Source of the DNA: Myotis daubentonii
Taxonomy: Eukaryota; Chordata; Mammalia; Chiroptera; Vespertilionidae
Assembly (NCBI RefSeq): GCF_963259705.1
Contig: NC_081841.1
Coordinates: 33,321,358 to 33,385,357, forward strand
Direction: 5' to 3'
Length of the DNA stretch: 64,000 bases
The notes beneath the pieces were generated by a model. That model worked only from the letters and a program-made list of their open reading frames with translations, was not told the DNA's origin and did not search any database. Shown piece by piece: positions 46,084 to 58,240 of the stretch (the stretch's first letter is position 1; every line of letters starts with the position of its first letter). A program made the translations under genes and the position numbers.

Positions 46084-46159
46084 CTCGCTGATTAGCCAAT
46101 GAAAAGGGTAGTGGTCGTACGCCAATTACCATGTTTCTGTTTTATTAGATAGGATTATG

Positions 46160-46300
46160 TGTCATATCAATGTGAAATCTCCATTCAGGCAGGAATTTAT
46201 TTTTCTCTTATTTAGTTTTGTTTATTGCTGAATCTTCAGTGTGTAGATTATTGTCTGCTTTATAGAAGGTGCTCAATATTTTTTTGAATAAATGAATATG
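46160..46300 (+). mobile_element. L2 3'-end fragment
   Basis: TGCTGAATCTTCAGTGTGTA, TTATAGAAGGTGCTCAATAT and TTTTTTGAATAAATGAATAT match the L2 3' end in sense. It begins right at the Helitron boundary. Confidence 0.65.
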
Positions 46301-48804
46301 CTCATAATAATTGTATAATTAAACTAAAACCTATATGATATATGTAATTTAACATTACAGATGGATCACCTTGTATCCTCATTTTTCATTTAATACTATG
46401 TCATCTGCTACTACATAATTTTAATGGCTGTATTAAATTCATCTTATGAAAATATGATAAAATTTGCTTAAGAAAATTTTTCATTATTTCCTAGGATTTA
46501 GCCTTAGAAGTAGAATGTAAATACCATGCAATATTATCGTATTCATCAAATCAATCTAAGAATCTTTTTTCTTTCATAAAAATATGGCCCATTTGGATTT
46601 ATCATTATTATTGACATATATATTTTCTTTTGGCTATGTCATCTTATACATTATATTTTTAGTTTTTCTTTGCTAATTAATTTATTTTGGTCTTTGTTAA
46701 ACAGATTATGTTTTCTCTGCACTTATTGGAAAGGCTATTATTTTAAGAGGTATACATTTTGTCTGTTAGTGGTTATCTTATGTTTCTAAAAAAAAATTAA
46801 TTGTAATTCTCCATTCAGCCAAACATAAGCTGAAATTATAACTTTTAATTTCTCTTTAAGATACATAATTAAACAAAATTTTGCTTTCATCTGAACTTCG
46901 TCAGGCACATCTCTCTGTGTAGTATCCCAATATGAGAATGAGATTACCACTTATTAAAATTCATGTACTATACTTATTGCTTTCTGAATAATTTGGACAT
47001 TGAACATTTAACTTTACAGTCATGTACAAACATTATTTAAAATTAATCTATGTTTAACTTGTTTTATTACATATTGCATGTTCTTAAATGTATCATTTTT
47101 CATTTTACCTTATGTCTAGTTTGCTTAGGTCTTTAATTACGAATTACATAGAAGACAGTGTATCTTTCATATTCTTGCATATTTGAGAATATATTTTTTC
47201 TCACACTGAAAGAGAAACTTTCTGTCATCTTATTCTATAAAAGTTTTTCCTCCGGTCTCTGTATATACAGCTGCAGGGCCATTTAATAGTATCTACTAAT
47301 GAAGGATAGTCACATGCCATCGTGATCTATTCACAAAGCTGAGGAGATTTTCATAGTCCTTGTATTTAAAACATTTCTTCTGAAAGTATTTAATGAAGTT
47401 ACTTTCTCTAAGTTATTTAACCTAAAATGTAAAATTCATTTAAACTCATTGTTTACATGAATCCTTTTCAGTTCAGAATATTTTCTTCAGTTATGTATTT
47501 TCTTGCTTCTTCAGGTATATTACTTATATTTACATTTTTATTCTCGGTTGTCCAAGTCTATCACTTTCTCAGTACTTATTTTTAACATCTTTATCTTTTT
47601 GCTCTAAGCTCTAAGATGATTTGCAAGTCTGCACACTGCATGACTAATTAATTTTTTTCTTTGTCATTTTTGTACTACTACCTCCAGTTGTTGCATATTT
47701 GTTTATTGGAAGTGTTTTCTAGGTATATCCATTTATAGTCCATCCTACTGACTTTTCATTTTAGGTTTTGTCTCTTAACAGTTTAATAGCATTATAGTGG
47801 CCATATTTTCCTAAGTTTTATTGACTGTACCCATTTGTTTTCTGAAACTTATTTCCTGATTTCCAAAGTAGATCTATTTTTAGCAATTTCTTTTTAGAGT
47901 TTGATACTCTATTGTCTATAAATATCTTTTTCAAATATCATACACACATATATTTTTTACTTTGATTTTACTCAAATGAGGCAAGGTATTTCCAGGCTTA
48001 GTACTTATTCCTGAAGCTGAGAGATGATCAATACTCTCATATTATTTTTCTTAGGTGGGGTTCAATTCTCTACATTTAGCAGCAATTCATATATTATGTA
48101 GTAATCAGAGAGCATGGCACTGCTTTGGGTGTCTTTATTTGACCTAATGCACTTTACTCATAGAGACAATATACTTCTCAAATGCAAAGCATGTTTATTG
48201 TCAATTTAATGCTCTCTTGGCTTTTGTAATTTGCTAAGTCTAGTAGATACCTGGGATTGAAGAAACAGAAACAGAAATAGTCTTCACCCTTCTTCCCAAA
48301 GCAGAGAGCGGGCTTGTAAGCAAACTTGAGTTGGTATAGGCTGGGAGTCTCTGAGTAAATGGGAAATAAAATATATTTTCTTATTGTTATTTTCAGGCAG
48401 TATTCATTCAAAGGCAATCAGAGAAGCTTTTTCCAAATCAAACTTTATCTGCCTTACACTTGGTTAGATTCCTCTAAGATTCTGACATATGTTTTTCTTT
48501 CTTCCTTTGGTATTAATGTTTGTGAGCTTTTCTTTTGTTATTATCTCTATAGATTTTTAAGCTGGAACTTGTGAGGACTTACATGTAGCATTAAAGCTAA
48601 GGTCAATTAAAATATGCCCATGTTTTGATTTTAGAAAAAATGTAGTGCCTGTGAATTACATACTTGAACTATGCAGTATTATATAACTAATAGAAAAAGA
48701 CATGACTAAACAGCAAAATAAGAATTAGTAATTTAAATATCTCCAACTTTTTAATATAAATTTATATTTCATAATTTAATATCAATGTAATAAAAATCAC
48801 GATA
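46301..48804. other. AT-rich sequence, possibly very decayed LINE
   Basis: T-rich on the plus strand, with stretches (about 46600-48100) that look like antisense LINE sequence but without a block I could align. No gene. Confidence 0.4.
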
Positions 48805-48974
48805 GCCTGGCCAGTGTGGTTCAATGGTTGAGCATAGACCTGTGAACCAGGAGGTCATGGTTTGATCCCCAGTTGGGGCATGCCAGAGGCAGCTGATCAA
48901 TGATTCTCTCATCATTGATGTCTCTCTCTCCCTTCCTCTCTGAAATCAATAAAAATATATTTTAAAAAATAAAT
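48805..48974 (+). mobile_element. Ves-like SINE with internal deletion
   Basis: GCCTGGCCAGTGTGGTTCAA, GTGAACCAGGAGGTCATGGT and B-box-like GGTTTGATCCCC, then GGGGCATGCCAGAGGCAGCT, ATGATTCTCTCATCATTGAT and an A-rich tail. The older GAACCAGGAGGTCA head type. An imperfect target duplication is seen (AAAATCACGATA / AAAAACACTATA). Confidence 0.9.
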
Positions 48975-49389
48975 AAAAAACACTATAATAATATCCAAAA
49001 TGGCATCAATAATTGTGATGCCAAACTCAGAGACTCATATACCTGGAAGGATCAAATACTGTTCAAATGCTTATACTCTACCCCCTTCTAATCCATGCTT
49101 GACATCCCAGCTTTAGTAGTTGGGTTTAAATTCTCCTTAATTTATTCATCTTAATACTTTGACTTCTGCTAAACCACCCGGATTAAGCACTTAAAACTCT
49201 CACCATATATTTACATCTTTCTCTGAAGAGAATGTAGGTTTGAAAGAAAGATTGAAGAGTGAGGCTATATCACCAGAATGAAGAGTTGATGCGATTTTAG
49301 GGAAATGCATGTACCATTTGCTGGAGCTATCAACATAGCTTTTATTTCTCTGAGCCCTAGTGTGAAAATAAAAATACACATTCAAAACA
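48975..49389. other. Unique sequence
   Basis: No gene or repeat recognised. Confidence 0.45.
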
Positions 49390-49510
49390 AGCTCTACAAA
49401 GACAGGGATTTGTATTTTCCCCTTCTGTGTGCCTGGCATTCAGTAGAGTATTTGGCACAAAATAGTTGCTCAGTAAATATTTTTTGAGTGAAGAAGTGGA
49501 TAGATGAATG
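49390..49510 (+). mobile_element. L2 3'-end fragment
   Basis: AAAGACAGGGATTTGTATTT, TGTGTGCCTGGCATTCAGTA and GTTGCTCAGTAAATATTTTT with a GATAGATGAATG end. Confidence 0.75.
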
Positions 49511-52500
49511 ATAAATGAAATCTGCAATCATCAAGGGGCAGGGGCAGGGCTGTTGGACTTTACAAAAGGTCTTGTGTAATGAATAGAGTTTTGGAAGAGA
49601 TATCAGAATTGGATTCTCCTTCCTGGCAAGGGCTTAAATTGCTGTATAACATTTAGATCAACAGCTTTAGCCCTAAATATTGTTTCTCCCAACCCAAGTT
49701 CTCTCTTTTGTCATCTGAATATTGAGAGGGTTTCGATGAAGATAACAGCATAAATTTTTCCACAAACTCAGGCAGCAAATACAGCAGTATGAAATTTATT
49801 TTTTTCCAATGAATTACTCTAATACTCCAATGAATATATTAGCCAGAAAAATATCTGCTTCTTTCTTCCTGTAAATCTTCTGTTAACCTTAGAGCTTATG
49901 CACTACAAAGCAGGGAGAACATGAGTCCCTCCAGTCTGCTGCTGCTCTGGCTTTGTGCTGCCACATGGTGTCACCCAGAAATGCTGCTCTGGTCCATATA
50001 ACTGACCCTTCTGCTGTAGCATCTATTTGGAGGGAGGATAATTCCAATCACTAGAGTCAGCTTGGCCCGCTCTTAGGTCGCAACAATTAGTGCTCCACTC
50101 TTTGAATGCCAAACCCAACTCTCTCCCAGCCAGCCCGAGGACATGATTTGTTCTACTGTTTGCCATCTTTCTGAACAAGAACCACTACTTTCTTTCATTT
50201 GTACGGTTCATCCCTACAGAGTGGATTTAAACCTTCAGAGCTTAAACTGTCTGATCATGATGTCTATTGGCTATAAGACACACCTGCATTTGACATTATC
50301 ATTTAAGTATTGCCCTCCAATTTTCCTCTAGGCAGGGTCACTTTTTTGGGGGGTGGGGTGGGGGGAGGGACAGGGTTTCTTTACACGCTCTTTAAGTGCC
50401 CAGGGGACTGTCAGACAGTCAAAAAGACTACCTAGAAGTCCCATGACATCAAGGCCTGGCAGTCTCTTTTATCTGGAAAGGGAGGATAGTAACGGAGATC
50501 AACTCTGATTTGCTTATCTGGAAGCAGCTGGAAGCATATTGGTACAGAGGGAGTAATTATATTTTCTACTCCGGAAAATATGATAACAAACGCTTTCCCC
50601 AGGCAATGGGCACTTTGCCAACCTTTTAAGGAAAATATGTCGTGGTGGTTCCAGAGATTCCAAAACCTACCAATTGGAAAAAGGCCAGCCTCTTTCCAGA
50701 GGTGATTTGGGGAATTAGAATAGCAATACACAATTGCAATCTCTCTCTGGGTAGTGTGAATGGAGAGAAACAAAGCACTGTCCACAGTATTGGCAAGCTA
50801 TGGCCTGTCTGAATTTAATTTTGAGCCTCATTGTCAAGGCCAATTTGAGAGAACACTGTGAAACAGATAGAGACCTACCACCAACACTGTGCTCTTTACC
50901 TCATCCGCTCACTTTCTGGCCCACATCCTGTTCCCTGCAAGTCCAATGCTCAAGTTCTCAGGGCCTCACATGCTTATGTTTCCCTCTCTCTCTTATTGGG
51001 TTATCAAGTAAGTCCCATGAAGGCTTTATAAGTAAAGTATTGTTCACTGATAAATATTAGGGAAACGTTCTGTACAAGGAGAGTTTGAATTGCTGAGTCT
51101 TTCACTAGATCAGAGGTGTAATGTGTTTGAGGGGAGTGTTGCCTAATATTTCAAGTTGACCTGGCCACAAAAGTCCTACGAAAGGGGCTTTTGGAAAATG
51201 TCAGGACTCCAGCTCAGCCTTCCAGCCTTGTGATTAGGAATTTTCTGAACATCTGATCATAGCCTGCCTGTCTCCATTGATAACCTTTTCTGATCCTCAT
51301 TCTTCCCACAGGATATGAAATATTATGCTGGAAACTCACCCATAAAGCCTTTGTGTGTGGGGGGTGTGTGTGCTGGGGGGTATGGGAAGTTTGACACTTT
51401 AGTAACCACCTTCTTCTCCCACTCTTGGAGAGGAGGCCTGCTCTGTCTCATCACAACACCATTGAGGTAGTGAATAAAATGAAGAATCGGGAACTCTTTG
51501 GAAAGGTTCTTTCTCTAAAGAAAAATATTAGCTACATTTTCCTATTTTCTTTACCAATATACATGCTTTTCACTGCCTCACCTAGTGAGCATTATAAAAT
51601 TAAAAACATAAGCATGTCCAATTGAAGCTCACTTACATGGTCAATGCTATGTCAACTAGCTAGACCAGCACAACAGAGCTTCCCCATGTGGTAAACCCTC
51701 ATGACAGCCAGATTATGGTAGCATTGCCAAAATATAATCTTTAAAATGCTCTTAACTGCAAACACTTTGACTAGCTCTTCAAATGCAGTATGTGTGCCTA
51801 TAGGGGGATGCTTTTAAATATAGTATTGCATTATAGGAGATACTCCCACCATTAATTGATATGATGAAATTTGCAGAGGATGAAAGTCATGACTCTAATT
51901 TTAAGTATGATCAGCCACATAATTTCAAGTTCTGTATGCTTGAGTTATCCATTTTAAAAAGCACTTACTTTATAGTCAGGTTAGATGTAAGAGGGGTAAA
52001 GAACCACTAACCCAAGTTGTACAATGTCCCATTCCTATTTCCACATAAACTTGTGGGATTTGAGGATAGGCTATATTTAAAATCTGTATCTCTAGCACAT
52101 ACTCTAAGCCCTGACTCTTTTTTATTAGTAATGTAGAACTGTTTTCTTTTTTAGGAGGGGTGAAATAATTGCATAGACTTTCTTCAATTATATTCCACCA
52201 TATGTTGTAAGATAAGTTACATGAGCATATGTATTTCATTATGAATATGAACATATCAAGAAGAGAACACAGGATATTTGGCCACTTCCACTGTATGCCA
52301 TCTCTGCTCCAACCCCATCAAAACCCCTGAAGTCTCAGAAAAGTTGGATGCTAATCACCTGTGAATCTTCTCACATAAAATTTCCAGTAGTTCCTGAAGT
52401 TAATACACCAAACATGCCAATAGAACAGACTTTGCTATATTACAGAACATCTGGTTCTGATCCTGGCAAGAGAAAATGAAAAGTAATGGAAACCAACATT

Positions 52501-52990
52501 TTGCCAGGATATGTTTTTTTTTTCTCTTAAGGTTCTTTTTTAGAAATGGGCAGAGATTCAATGGGCATCAATTCCAGGAATTGCTCGTTCCCTCCCCATT
52601 TTCGTTTCTATAGCTCTTTCAATTATGCACACACCCAGATTTATGTGCAGCCGTATCTTCCTTTATTTGTAGAGCAAATCTTCACTGGAAATTTCTGATC
52701 TATAAGGTGGGTACACTTGCAACAGAGTCAACATGATAAATCTTTCAAGTACCAGAGTTATAGCTTCTAATTAGAGTGTGTTTTGCATTTACTATTTAAA
52801 AAACAAGTGGTGGGTGTTCACGAGATGTCAGCTACACTGGCCTCTGTTATTATATTCATATTTCTCAAAGCTTATAAGTCCACAAGAGATCTGGTGTTTC
52901 ACAGAAACAATGCAATTCTAAAGACAAAATATGCTATTAGGTTTGCTGTTTTAAAAGGAATTTTTAAAATGCTACATTTAAAAACCAGAA
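49511..52990. other. Unique sequence
   Basis: About 3.5 kb with no recognised gene or transposon. A G-rich run is at 50348-50374. Several 60-130-codon open frames lack any domain or coding bias I could see. Confidence 0.4.
50348..50374 (+). other. G-quadruplex-prone run
   Basis: GGGGGGTGGGGTGGGGGGAG then GGA: four G tracts separated by one-base loops, which fits a stable intramolecular G-quadruplex on the plus strand. Confidence 0.6.
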
Positions 52991-52994
52991 TATG

Positions 52995-53043
<49 letters not shown>

Positions 53044-53100
53044 ATGTGTGTATATATATATATATATCACATACATATGTACACATATGTGTATGTATCC
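52991..53100. repeat. (TA)n microsatellite
   Basis: About 20 TA units at 53000-53040, then a CAATGTGTG break, more TA to about 53067, then mixed TACA/TATG. Confidence 0.95.
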
Positions 53101-54849
53101 ACATGTAACAAATATAATTTAATTTCATATAGAAAAAATATCACTGTCTTTGGTTTCTTTAATGAAAAAGAATAAATTTGTCCCTGGATTTAATATTATA
53201 GGAATATTTATCAATAAGCCACATTCTTAGAAAAGTAGGAAGAAAGGCATAATAAAGTGTTTGACTAAGGTTGCATTACATTTCATTTTATTTGAAATTA
53301 AAGCCAAAGAACGGTCAGATGCTTGTGACTCTGCTAGGGGAAAAAGAATCTTTTCATTTTCCCATCTCTGTGTACCCCTTCTGACCTGTAATCAAAGCAT
53401 ATTTCTCAGGAGAAGTGGAATTTTAGATATTTTAGTCAGAGAAAAATAACTCAGTGGAAACACAGAGATGATATGAAAGAAATCATATAAAACATATGGG
53501 CAAAATAAGGGTTGGGAGAAACCAGAAATTCAGAAAATTAGGACTAAATACTTTTAAAGCAATCCATGGCATTGCAAGTATTTTTGTTGTTAAACTGATA
53601 GCCTATTCCTACATTTATATACTTTCACTGTTTCATGATTCATGTTACTAAAGATTTCTGACATAAAATTTCAATTCCAATAAATTTAAAAAGTATTTCT
53701 CTCCAGTATTTTTATTCAATTTCTAGTTTTAAAAGAATAGATCTGCTAGAAGTAGAGGAAAATAGTGAGAAAATAAAATATTTGGTATCTTTTCAGGTTT
53801 TCTAAGAGTGTGGGTATAATTCTATGAAATGTGCTCTCCTCTATGTCTTTCGGTTTCCTGTTAGTAACATGGATCTGTGACTGACGGCGCTCCCCAAAGC
53901 TTCTGTTTGTTCAAGAACAAACACAATTCTACTTTTCTCATATCGAGAAATTCCCTAGGAATGAAGAAAAAAATTTCTCTAAATCCTTCAAAACATTAAG
54001 TCCTGTGTAACCAAAATTAAACCTACACAAAATATTTTTCGAAGTTTTTAGCACTCCCTGTTATCCTTCCATATGCTCAGTGTTTGTTTTTCATACCAAA
54101 CAAATAAAAAGGGGAAATTCGTGTTAAGAGAAGGATGTTAGAGTTACTTCAGCAAAGCGCTGTCTATCTATCAAAGCCCTTCCCGGTGTTGCTGCAAAGT
54201 GGATGCAAAATTTAATTAATACTTACATTCAGTATGATGGCCTGGTAAACGTAGCCACCTCAAAGACTTAGGCAGGGCACGATCTGTCAGGTAAACTCAT
54301 GCTCTGATATGTGTCCAAACCCCAAATAAAACTTTGAAACCGTTTAGGAAGGTCTTGAGTAAATGTTCTTGATATTTAAAATACACCCTGCCTTACCATA
54401 TGTTTGTAGAATTACGAATATTGGCCAGTTTCTCGTTGCGAACAGTTGCAGTGCTAGGACTGACTTTTAGAAATTCCTCACTGCTGGAGAGTGTCTCAAA
54501 GGATCGTGTGAATCTTGTGTGTCTGAACTATATGAATTTTTAAGTTTCAAGGGATTAGTGGCAGGGCAGTGGGGTTGATTTAAATCGAGATCTTGGAGGC
54601 AAAATTAGTTGCCATGAGGGAAGGTGTCATCTTTAGAAATAGAAGCATCACAGGCGTTCGGCGGCAGCAGGCTCTTTCTCCTTTGTCAGCAGCGTGGCCA
54701 GGTCTTGTGTATAGTTGGGCCACGTGGTTAAGGACAGAGCGCTGTGCACACATGCAGTGAGGGAAGCGCCTGGAACAGGAACCACATGGCAGGTGAAGGC
54801 CACCTGCTCTACTTCTTAAGGAGAGCTGAGAGCAGAGTGCCACGGAGAA
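53101..54849. other. Unique sequence
   Basis: No gene. The part near 54140-54300 (ATGCAAAATTTAATTAATAC and neighbours) may be a conserved non-coding element, judged by composition only. Confidence 0.35.
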
Positions 54850-55045
54850 GAGTAAGAGCTTTAGAACCAAACGGACCGGCTTCCTTCCAATGGTCTTTCT
54901 AATTGGTGGCTCTGGGTAAGCTGCTGCACCTCTCAGAGCCTTCAGATTCATTGCCTATAAAATGGGGGTAATGAAAGCTATCTATGCGGTGTTGTATTAA
55001 GGATGAATGCACTGACAAGTAAATGTGTCTAGCACACGTTCACTT
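54850..55045 (+). mobile_element. MIR element
   Basis: AGAGCTTTAGAACCAAACGG, CTCTGGGTAAGCTGCTGCAC, CTCTCAGAGCCTTCAGATTC and AAAATGGGGGTAATGAAAGC cover the MIR core clearly. Confidence 0.85.
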
Positions 55046-55280
55046 TTCAATAAAATCTCTTCTCCCGTGCTTGAGGGTTAAACTAAGATATAGGCTGATA
55101 ATCCCCAAATCTATATACAACCCAGGCTTCGATTCAGTGATTCAGACTCATACAGCCAGTTTTCCCACCCCCAGTCTCCCTCAAATGGGCTAACACAATA
55201 GTTCTCTGAGCACCTCCCTACCTTCCCTCAAATCCATCCTCCACTCATTTGGAAAAATGATCTATCTAAAAGATAAGCTA

Positions 55281-55560
55281 GCCCTAGCTGGTTTGACTCA
55301 GTAGATAGAGTATCGTCCTGAGGACCAAAGGGTCCTGGGTTTGATTCTGGTCAAAGGAAGGAAGGTACCTTGGTTGCAAGCTACTCCTCGGCCCAGGCCT
55401 TGGTTAGGGCTCATGCAGGAGGCCACCAATCGATGTGTTTCGCTTACATCGATGTTTCTCTCTGACTTTCCATCTCTCTTCCACTCTCCCTAAAAATCAA
55501 CGGGAAAATATCCTTGGATGAGGATTAAACAAACAAACAAACAAACAAACAAACAAAACA
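55281..55560 (+). mobile_element. tRNA-derived SINE with (AAAC)n tail
   Basis: Head AGCCCTAGCTGGTTTGACTC, GGACCAAAGGGTCCTGGG, B box GGTTTGATTCTGG, then a body with GGCCTTGGTTAGGGCTCATG and CATCGATGTTTCTCTCTGAC. The tail contains the AAAC repeat. Older than, and different from, the next SINE. Confidence 0.88.
55526..55558. repeat. (AAAC)n microsatellite in a SINE tail
   Basis: About eight units at the end of the SINE. Confidence 0.95.
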
Positions 55561-55585
55561 ATCAAATAAATAAAAGGCAAACCTA

Positions 55586-55806
55586 TTGGCCGGCCGTGGA
55601 TCAGTGGTTGAGTGTACTAATATACCTATGACCCAGGAGGTCACAGTTTGATTCCCAGACAGGGCACATGCCCGGTTTGTGGGCTTGATACCCAGGAGGT
55701 AGCCAATCAATGATTCTCTCTCATCATTGATGTTTCTATCTCTCTCTCCCTCTCCCTTCCTCTCTGAAATCAATAAAAATATGTGTGGGTTTTTTTTTTT
55801 TAAATA
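55586..55806 (+). mobile_element. Ves-like SINE
   Basis: TTGGCCGGCCGTGGATCAGT, ACCCAGGAGGTCACAGTT, B box GTTTGATTCCC, GTAGCCAATCAATGATTCTC and an A-rich tail broken by a T run. Target duplication CAAACCTA at 55578-55585 and 55807-55814. It sits 25 bases after the previous SINE, in the same direction. Confidence 0.92.
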
Positions 55807-55844
55807 CAAACCTAACAGGTCTTTTCCTTTCGAAAAAACTACAG

Positions 55845-55965
55845 CAGAGATCTGCAGTCGCTGGCCCAAGGGCCACAGAAAAAGAATTTGCCACAAGGCT
55901 TTATGTGGTCTGTAAAACTAAAAATATTTACTACCCGGACCTTTACAGAAAAGTTTGCCAAACAA
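55845..55965 (-). mobile_element. hAT-type fragment
   Basis: Minus strand: GTTTGGCAAACTTTTCTGTA, AAGGTCCGGGTAGTAAATAT, then a GGTTTTACAGACCACATAAA-like part. This is the end of a mammalian Charlie-group hAT family (GGTCGGCAAACTTTTTCTGT type). Confidence 0.75.
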
Positions 55966-56109
55966 GACACACTCCAAGTCCTGACTCGCACACACCTCTC
56001 CTGAATCTTCCTTGTCTCTTCCTACCCTCAGCCACACTGGACCACTTATACATTGTTTAGTCATAGAGAATCTATAATTGCGTGCCTCCGTGCTGTGGCA
56101 CACCCCCTG

Positions 56110-56280
56110 TGGTCTCTGTCACCTGGCTGAGACCTCGTCTTTAATTTCATATTAGCTCTCTCCTCCTCTAGGAAGCCTTCTTTGAACACCTGCCTCATAC
56201 ATACTAACCAAGCAGAGTTCATTGTCCTTTCCTTGGTACTCGCACAATTTCTTTTGAATATACCTAATATTACAACTCAT
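56110..56280 (+). mobile_element. L2 fragment, weak
   Basis: CTCCTCTAGGAAGCCTTCTT and a downstream CCTTTCCTTGGTACTCGCAC fit L2 sense, strongly diverged. Confidence 0.4.
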
Positions 56281-57090
56281 ATTACATTATTTTTTCTCAG
56301 ATGGGTCATATTTTCCAGCTTTTTTGCATGCCTACTAATATTTGATTCCATGCCAGACATTGTGAATTTAATCTTCTTGGATATGGGTATTTTTGTGTTG
56401 TTAGAAATGTTCTTGAGCTTTCTTCTGAGACACATTTAAGTTATTTCAAAAGAGTATAATTCATGTGGGGCTTGGATATAAGCTTTAGTAAGATGGACCA
56501 GAGCAGCCTTTAGTCCAGGGCTAATTTGGGGCCATTACTGAGTAGTCAGCCTGATGCTCTGTGAATTATGAGACTTTCCACTCTGGCTGGTGGAAAAACA
56601 AATTACTCTCAGCTGTCTGTGCACCCCCAAGTATCAGTTCTTCTCATTTTTTTCAGGTAGTTTTCCTGTTGGCCTTAGACAGTTCCGTCAGCAACATGAA
56701 CTGATTGGTACTTGGTTGAAGGTTGGAGGGGACTGTCTTGGGTCTCCAGGGCTCTCTCTTGCAGGGCTCTTCTTTTCTGTAGTCTTCCCTGAGACCTCTA
56801 GCTATTTGGTCTCCCAGACTCTCCAATCCAGCTCCTGCACTCAAAGAATCCTCTGAGCTCAGGCTGGCTTCCTTCTCCAGGCATCATGGCCAGGAAACTC
56901 TCTCCAGCAGTAAGCTAGGGCAATCGTATGGCTCACCTCATTTATTTCTAATCTCTCAGACATCACTGTCTTTTGTTGCCTGGTGTTCAATGTCTTAAGA
57001 ATCGTTGATTTATAGATTTTGTCTTTTTTAAAGTTGTTTCAGCAGGAGGCTAAATTCCTTTACTCCATCTTGATCGGAAGTAGAAATACT
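56281..57090 (-). mobile_element. L1 5' region, antisense
   Basis: The plus strand reads CATGCCAGACATTGTGAATT, GCTTTAGTAAGATGGACCAG, GTGAATTATGAGACTTTCCA and CTGGCTGGTGG, which is the old L1 5' UTR in reverse. It ends with CTCCATCTTGATCGGAAG, close to the true L1 5' end. Confidence 0.75.
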
Positions 57091-57104
57091 ACATTATAAT
57101 TATT

Positions 57105-57225
57105 GATGTATGACTGTATTTCCCCTTACTAAACTGTGAGGTCCTTAATTTTAGGGTTTAGCATTTCTAGCACCAGATACAGTGTTGTGTTTCTCAGAAG
57201 TTTTTAAACAAATGACTGGCAAAAC
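57105..57225 (+). mobile_element. L2 3'-end fragment
   Basis: ACTGTGAGGTCCTTAATTTT, CACCAGATACAGTGTTGTGT and AAACAAATGACTGGC are L2-like. Confidence 0.5.
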
Positions 57226-57374
57226 AAAAGTGAGGAAAAGAGAGACAGAATTCCATGGATCCTATATCTTCTGTAGGGATCTGCAGAACACCATTATTGC
57301 CAGAGCTCTCTTCAAACACAAAGCTGAACTCTCCCCAATACAAATCTTAAAATAAGGCTGCCTACAAAGCCACT

Positions 57375-57830
57375 TTATTATTAATTCTTTTTTTATTTTA
57401 TTTAATTATTTTTAAATTTTATTTTATTGTTTGAAGTATTGCAAATAGTAGTACATATGTCTCCTTTTTTTTCCCCCATTGACCTTCCCCCAGCCTCCCC
57501 TACCACCCAGCACATGCTCTAACCCCACCCCCTCAGTGTCTTGGTTCCATTGGTTATGCTTATATGCATGCATACAAGTCCTTCAGTTGATCTCTTACCT
57601 CCCCCCCCAACCCTCCCCAGCCTTCTTGCTGTAATTTGACAGTCTTTTCAATGCTTCTCTGCCTCTGTATCTATCTTTTTGTTCATCAGGTTATAATGTT
57701 CTTTATTATCCATAAATGAGTGAGATCATATGGTATTTTTCTTTCACTGACTGGCTTATTTCACTTAGCATAATTTCTCTTCAGGTACTCTGGTCTCTCT
57801 TCAGATCCCATAAATCTTTAGCCTTTTACA
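57375..57830 (-). mobile_element. L1 3' end with poly-A, antisense
   Basis: The plus strand starts with T-rich sequence (the reversed A tail), then GTACATATGTCTCC, CCATTGACCTTCCCCCAGCC, CATAAATGAGTGAGATCATA and TGGCTTATTTCACTTAGCAT. The last two belong to the conserved L1 3' UTR. The C-rich part matches the copy at 39.3 kb. Confidence 0.85.
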
Positions 57831-58240
57831 AAGCCACTTTAAAAATGGTAATCAATATATAATGCATGTACTATTTATCACTATTAATCTGAGCTCACAA
57901 AAAATATGGTATTACTATACAAAAATCAAACAATGTGGTTTGATTTAGTCTGATAATAATACATTCTAAAGCTCCCTGAATAACAGAGGTTCTTTCGTTG
58001 ATAATGATTTGACCTTCTCTGGCTATTGTGGGAAGACAATTATATGATGTTTAACTAAAGAAATGTTTCAGTTACTGCTTTCATTAAACATATCATGCAC
58101 ATTACTATACTAGACATTATTACCTGACAATCTGACAAACCTGCACTCTTCAGTAGAAGATAATGATATTGGGTTGACAATTATGAACACCACATCCCTA
58201 TTTTACAAAAACTATCACTAGCAGAGATAGTTTAGAACAC
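57831..58240. other. AT-rich unique sequence
   Basis: No gene or repeat recognised. Confidence 0.45.

Larger units (their letters stand above)
43633..46154 (-). mobile_element. Probable composite Helitron of 2.5 kb
   Basis: A Helitron 3' end lies at the left (A|CTAGAGGCCCGGTGCAC with a GTGCACAAA/TTTGTGCAC hairpin) and a Helitron 5' end at the right (TTTTATTAGATAGGA|T). No other terminus lies between. The interior holds GC-rich Helitron sequence (43633-43920), a tetranucleotide tract and SINE (43940-44528), about 200 unassigned bases and a satellite array (44738-46030). It could also be two truncated elements that happen to face the same way, so the single-unit reading is inference. Confidence 0.6.

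Noticed and set aside
7452..46154. Autonomous Helitron encoding Rep/helicase
   Set aside because: None of the Helitrons here has an open frame with a rolling-circle Rep (HUH) or Pif1-type helicase signature; all are non-autonomous.
46600..48100. Third antisense L1 block
   Set aside because: T-rich with a LINE-like feel but no block could be matched to a known part of L1, so left as unassigned.
52783..53175. 130-codon plus-strand frame
   Set aside because: Its middle is the TA microsatellite (Tyr/Ile repeat); the flanks show no domain.
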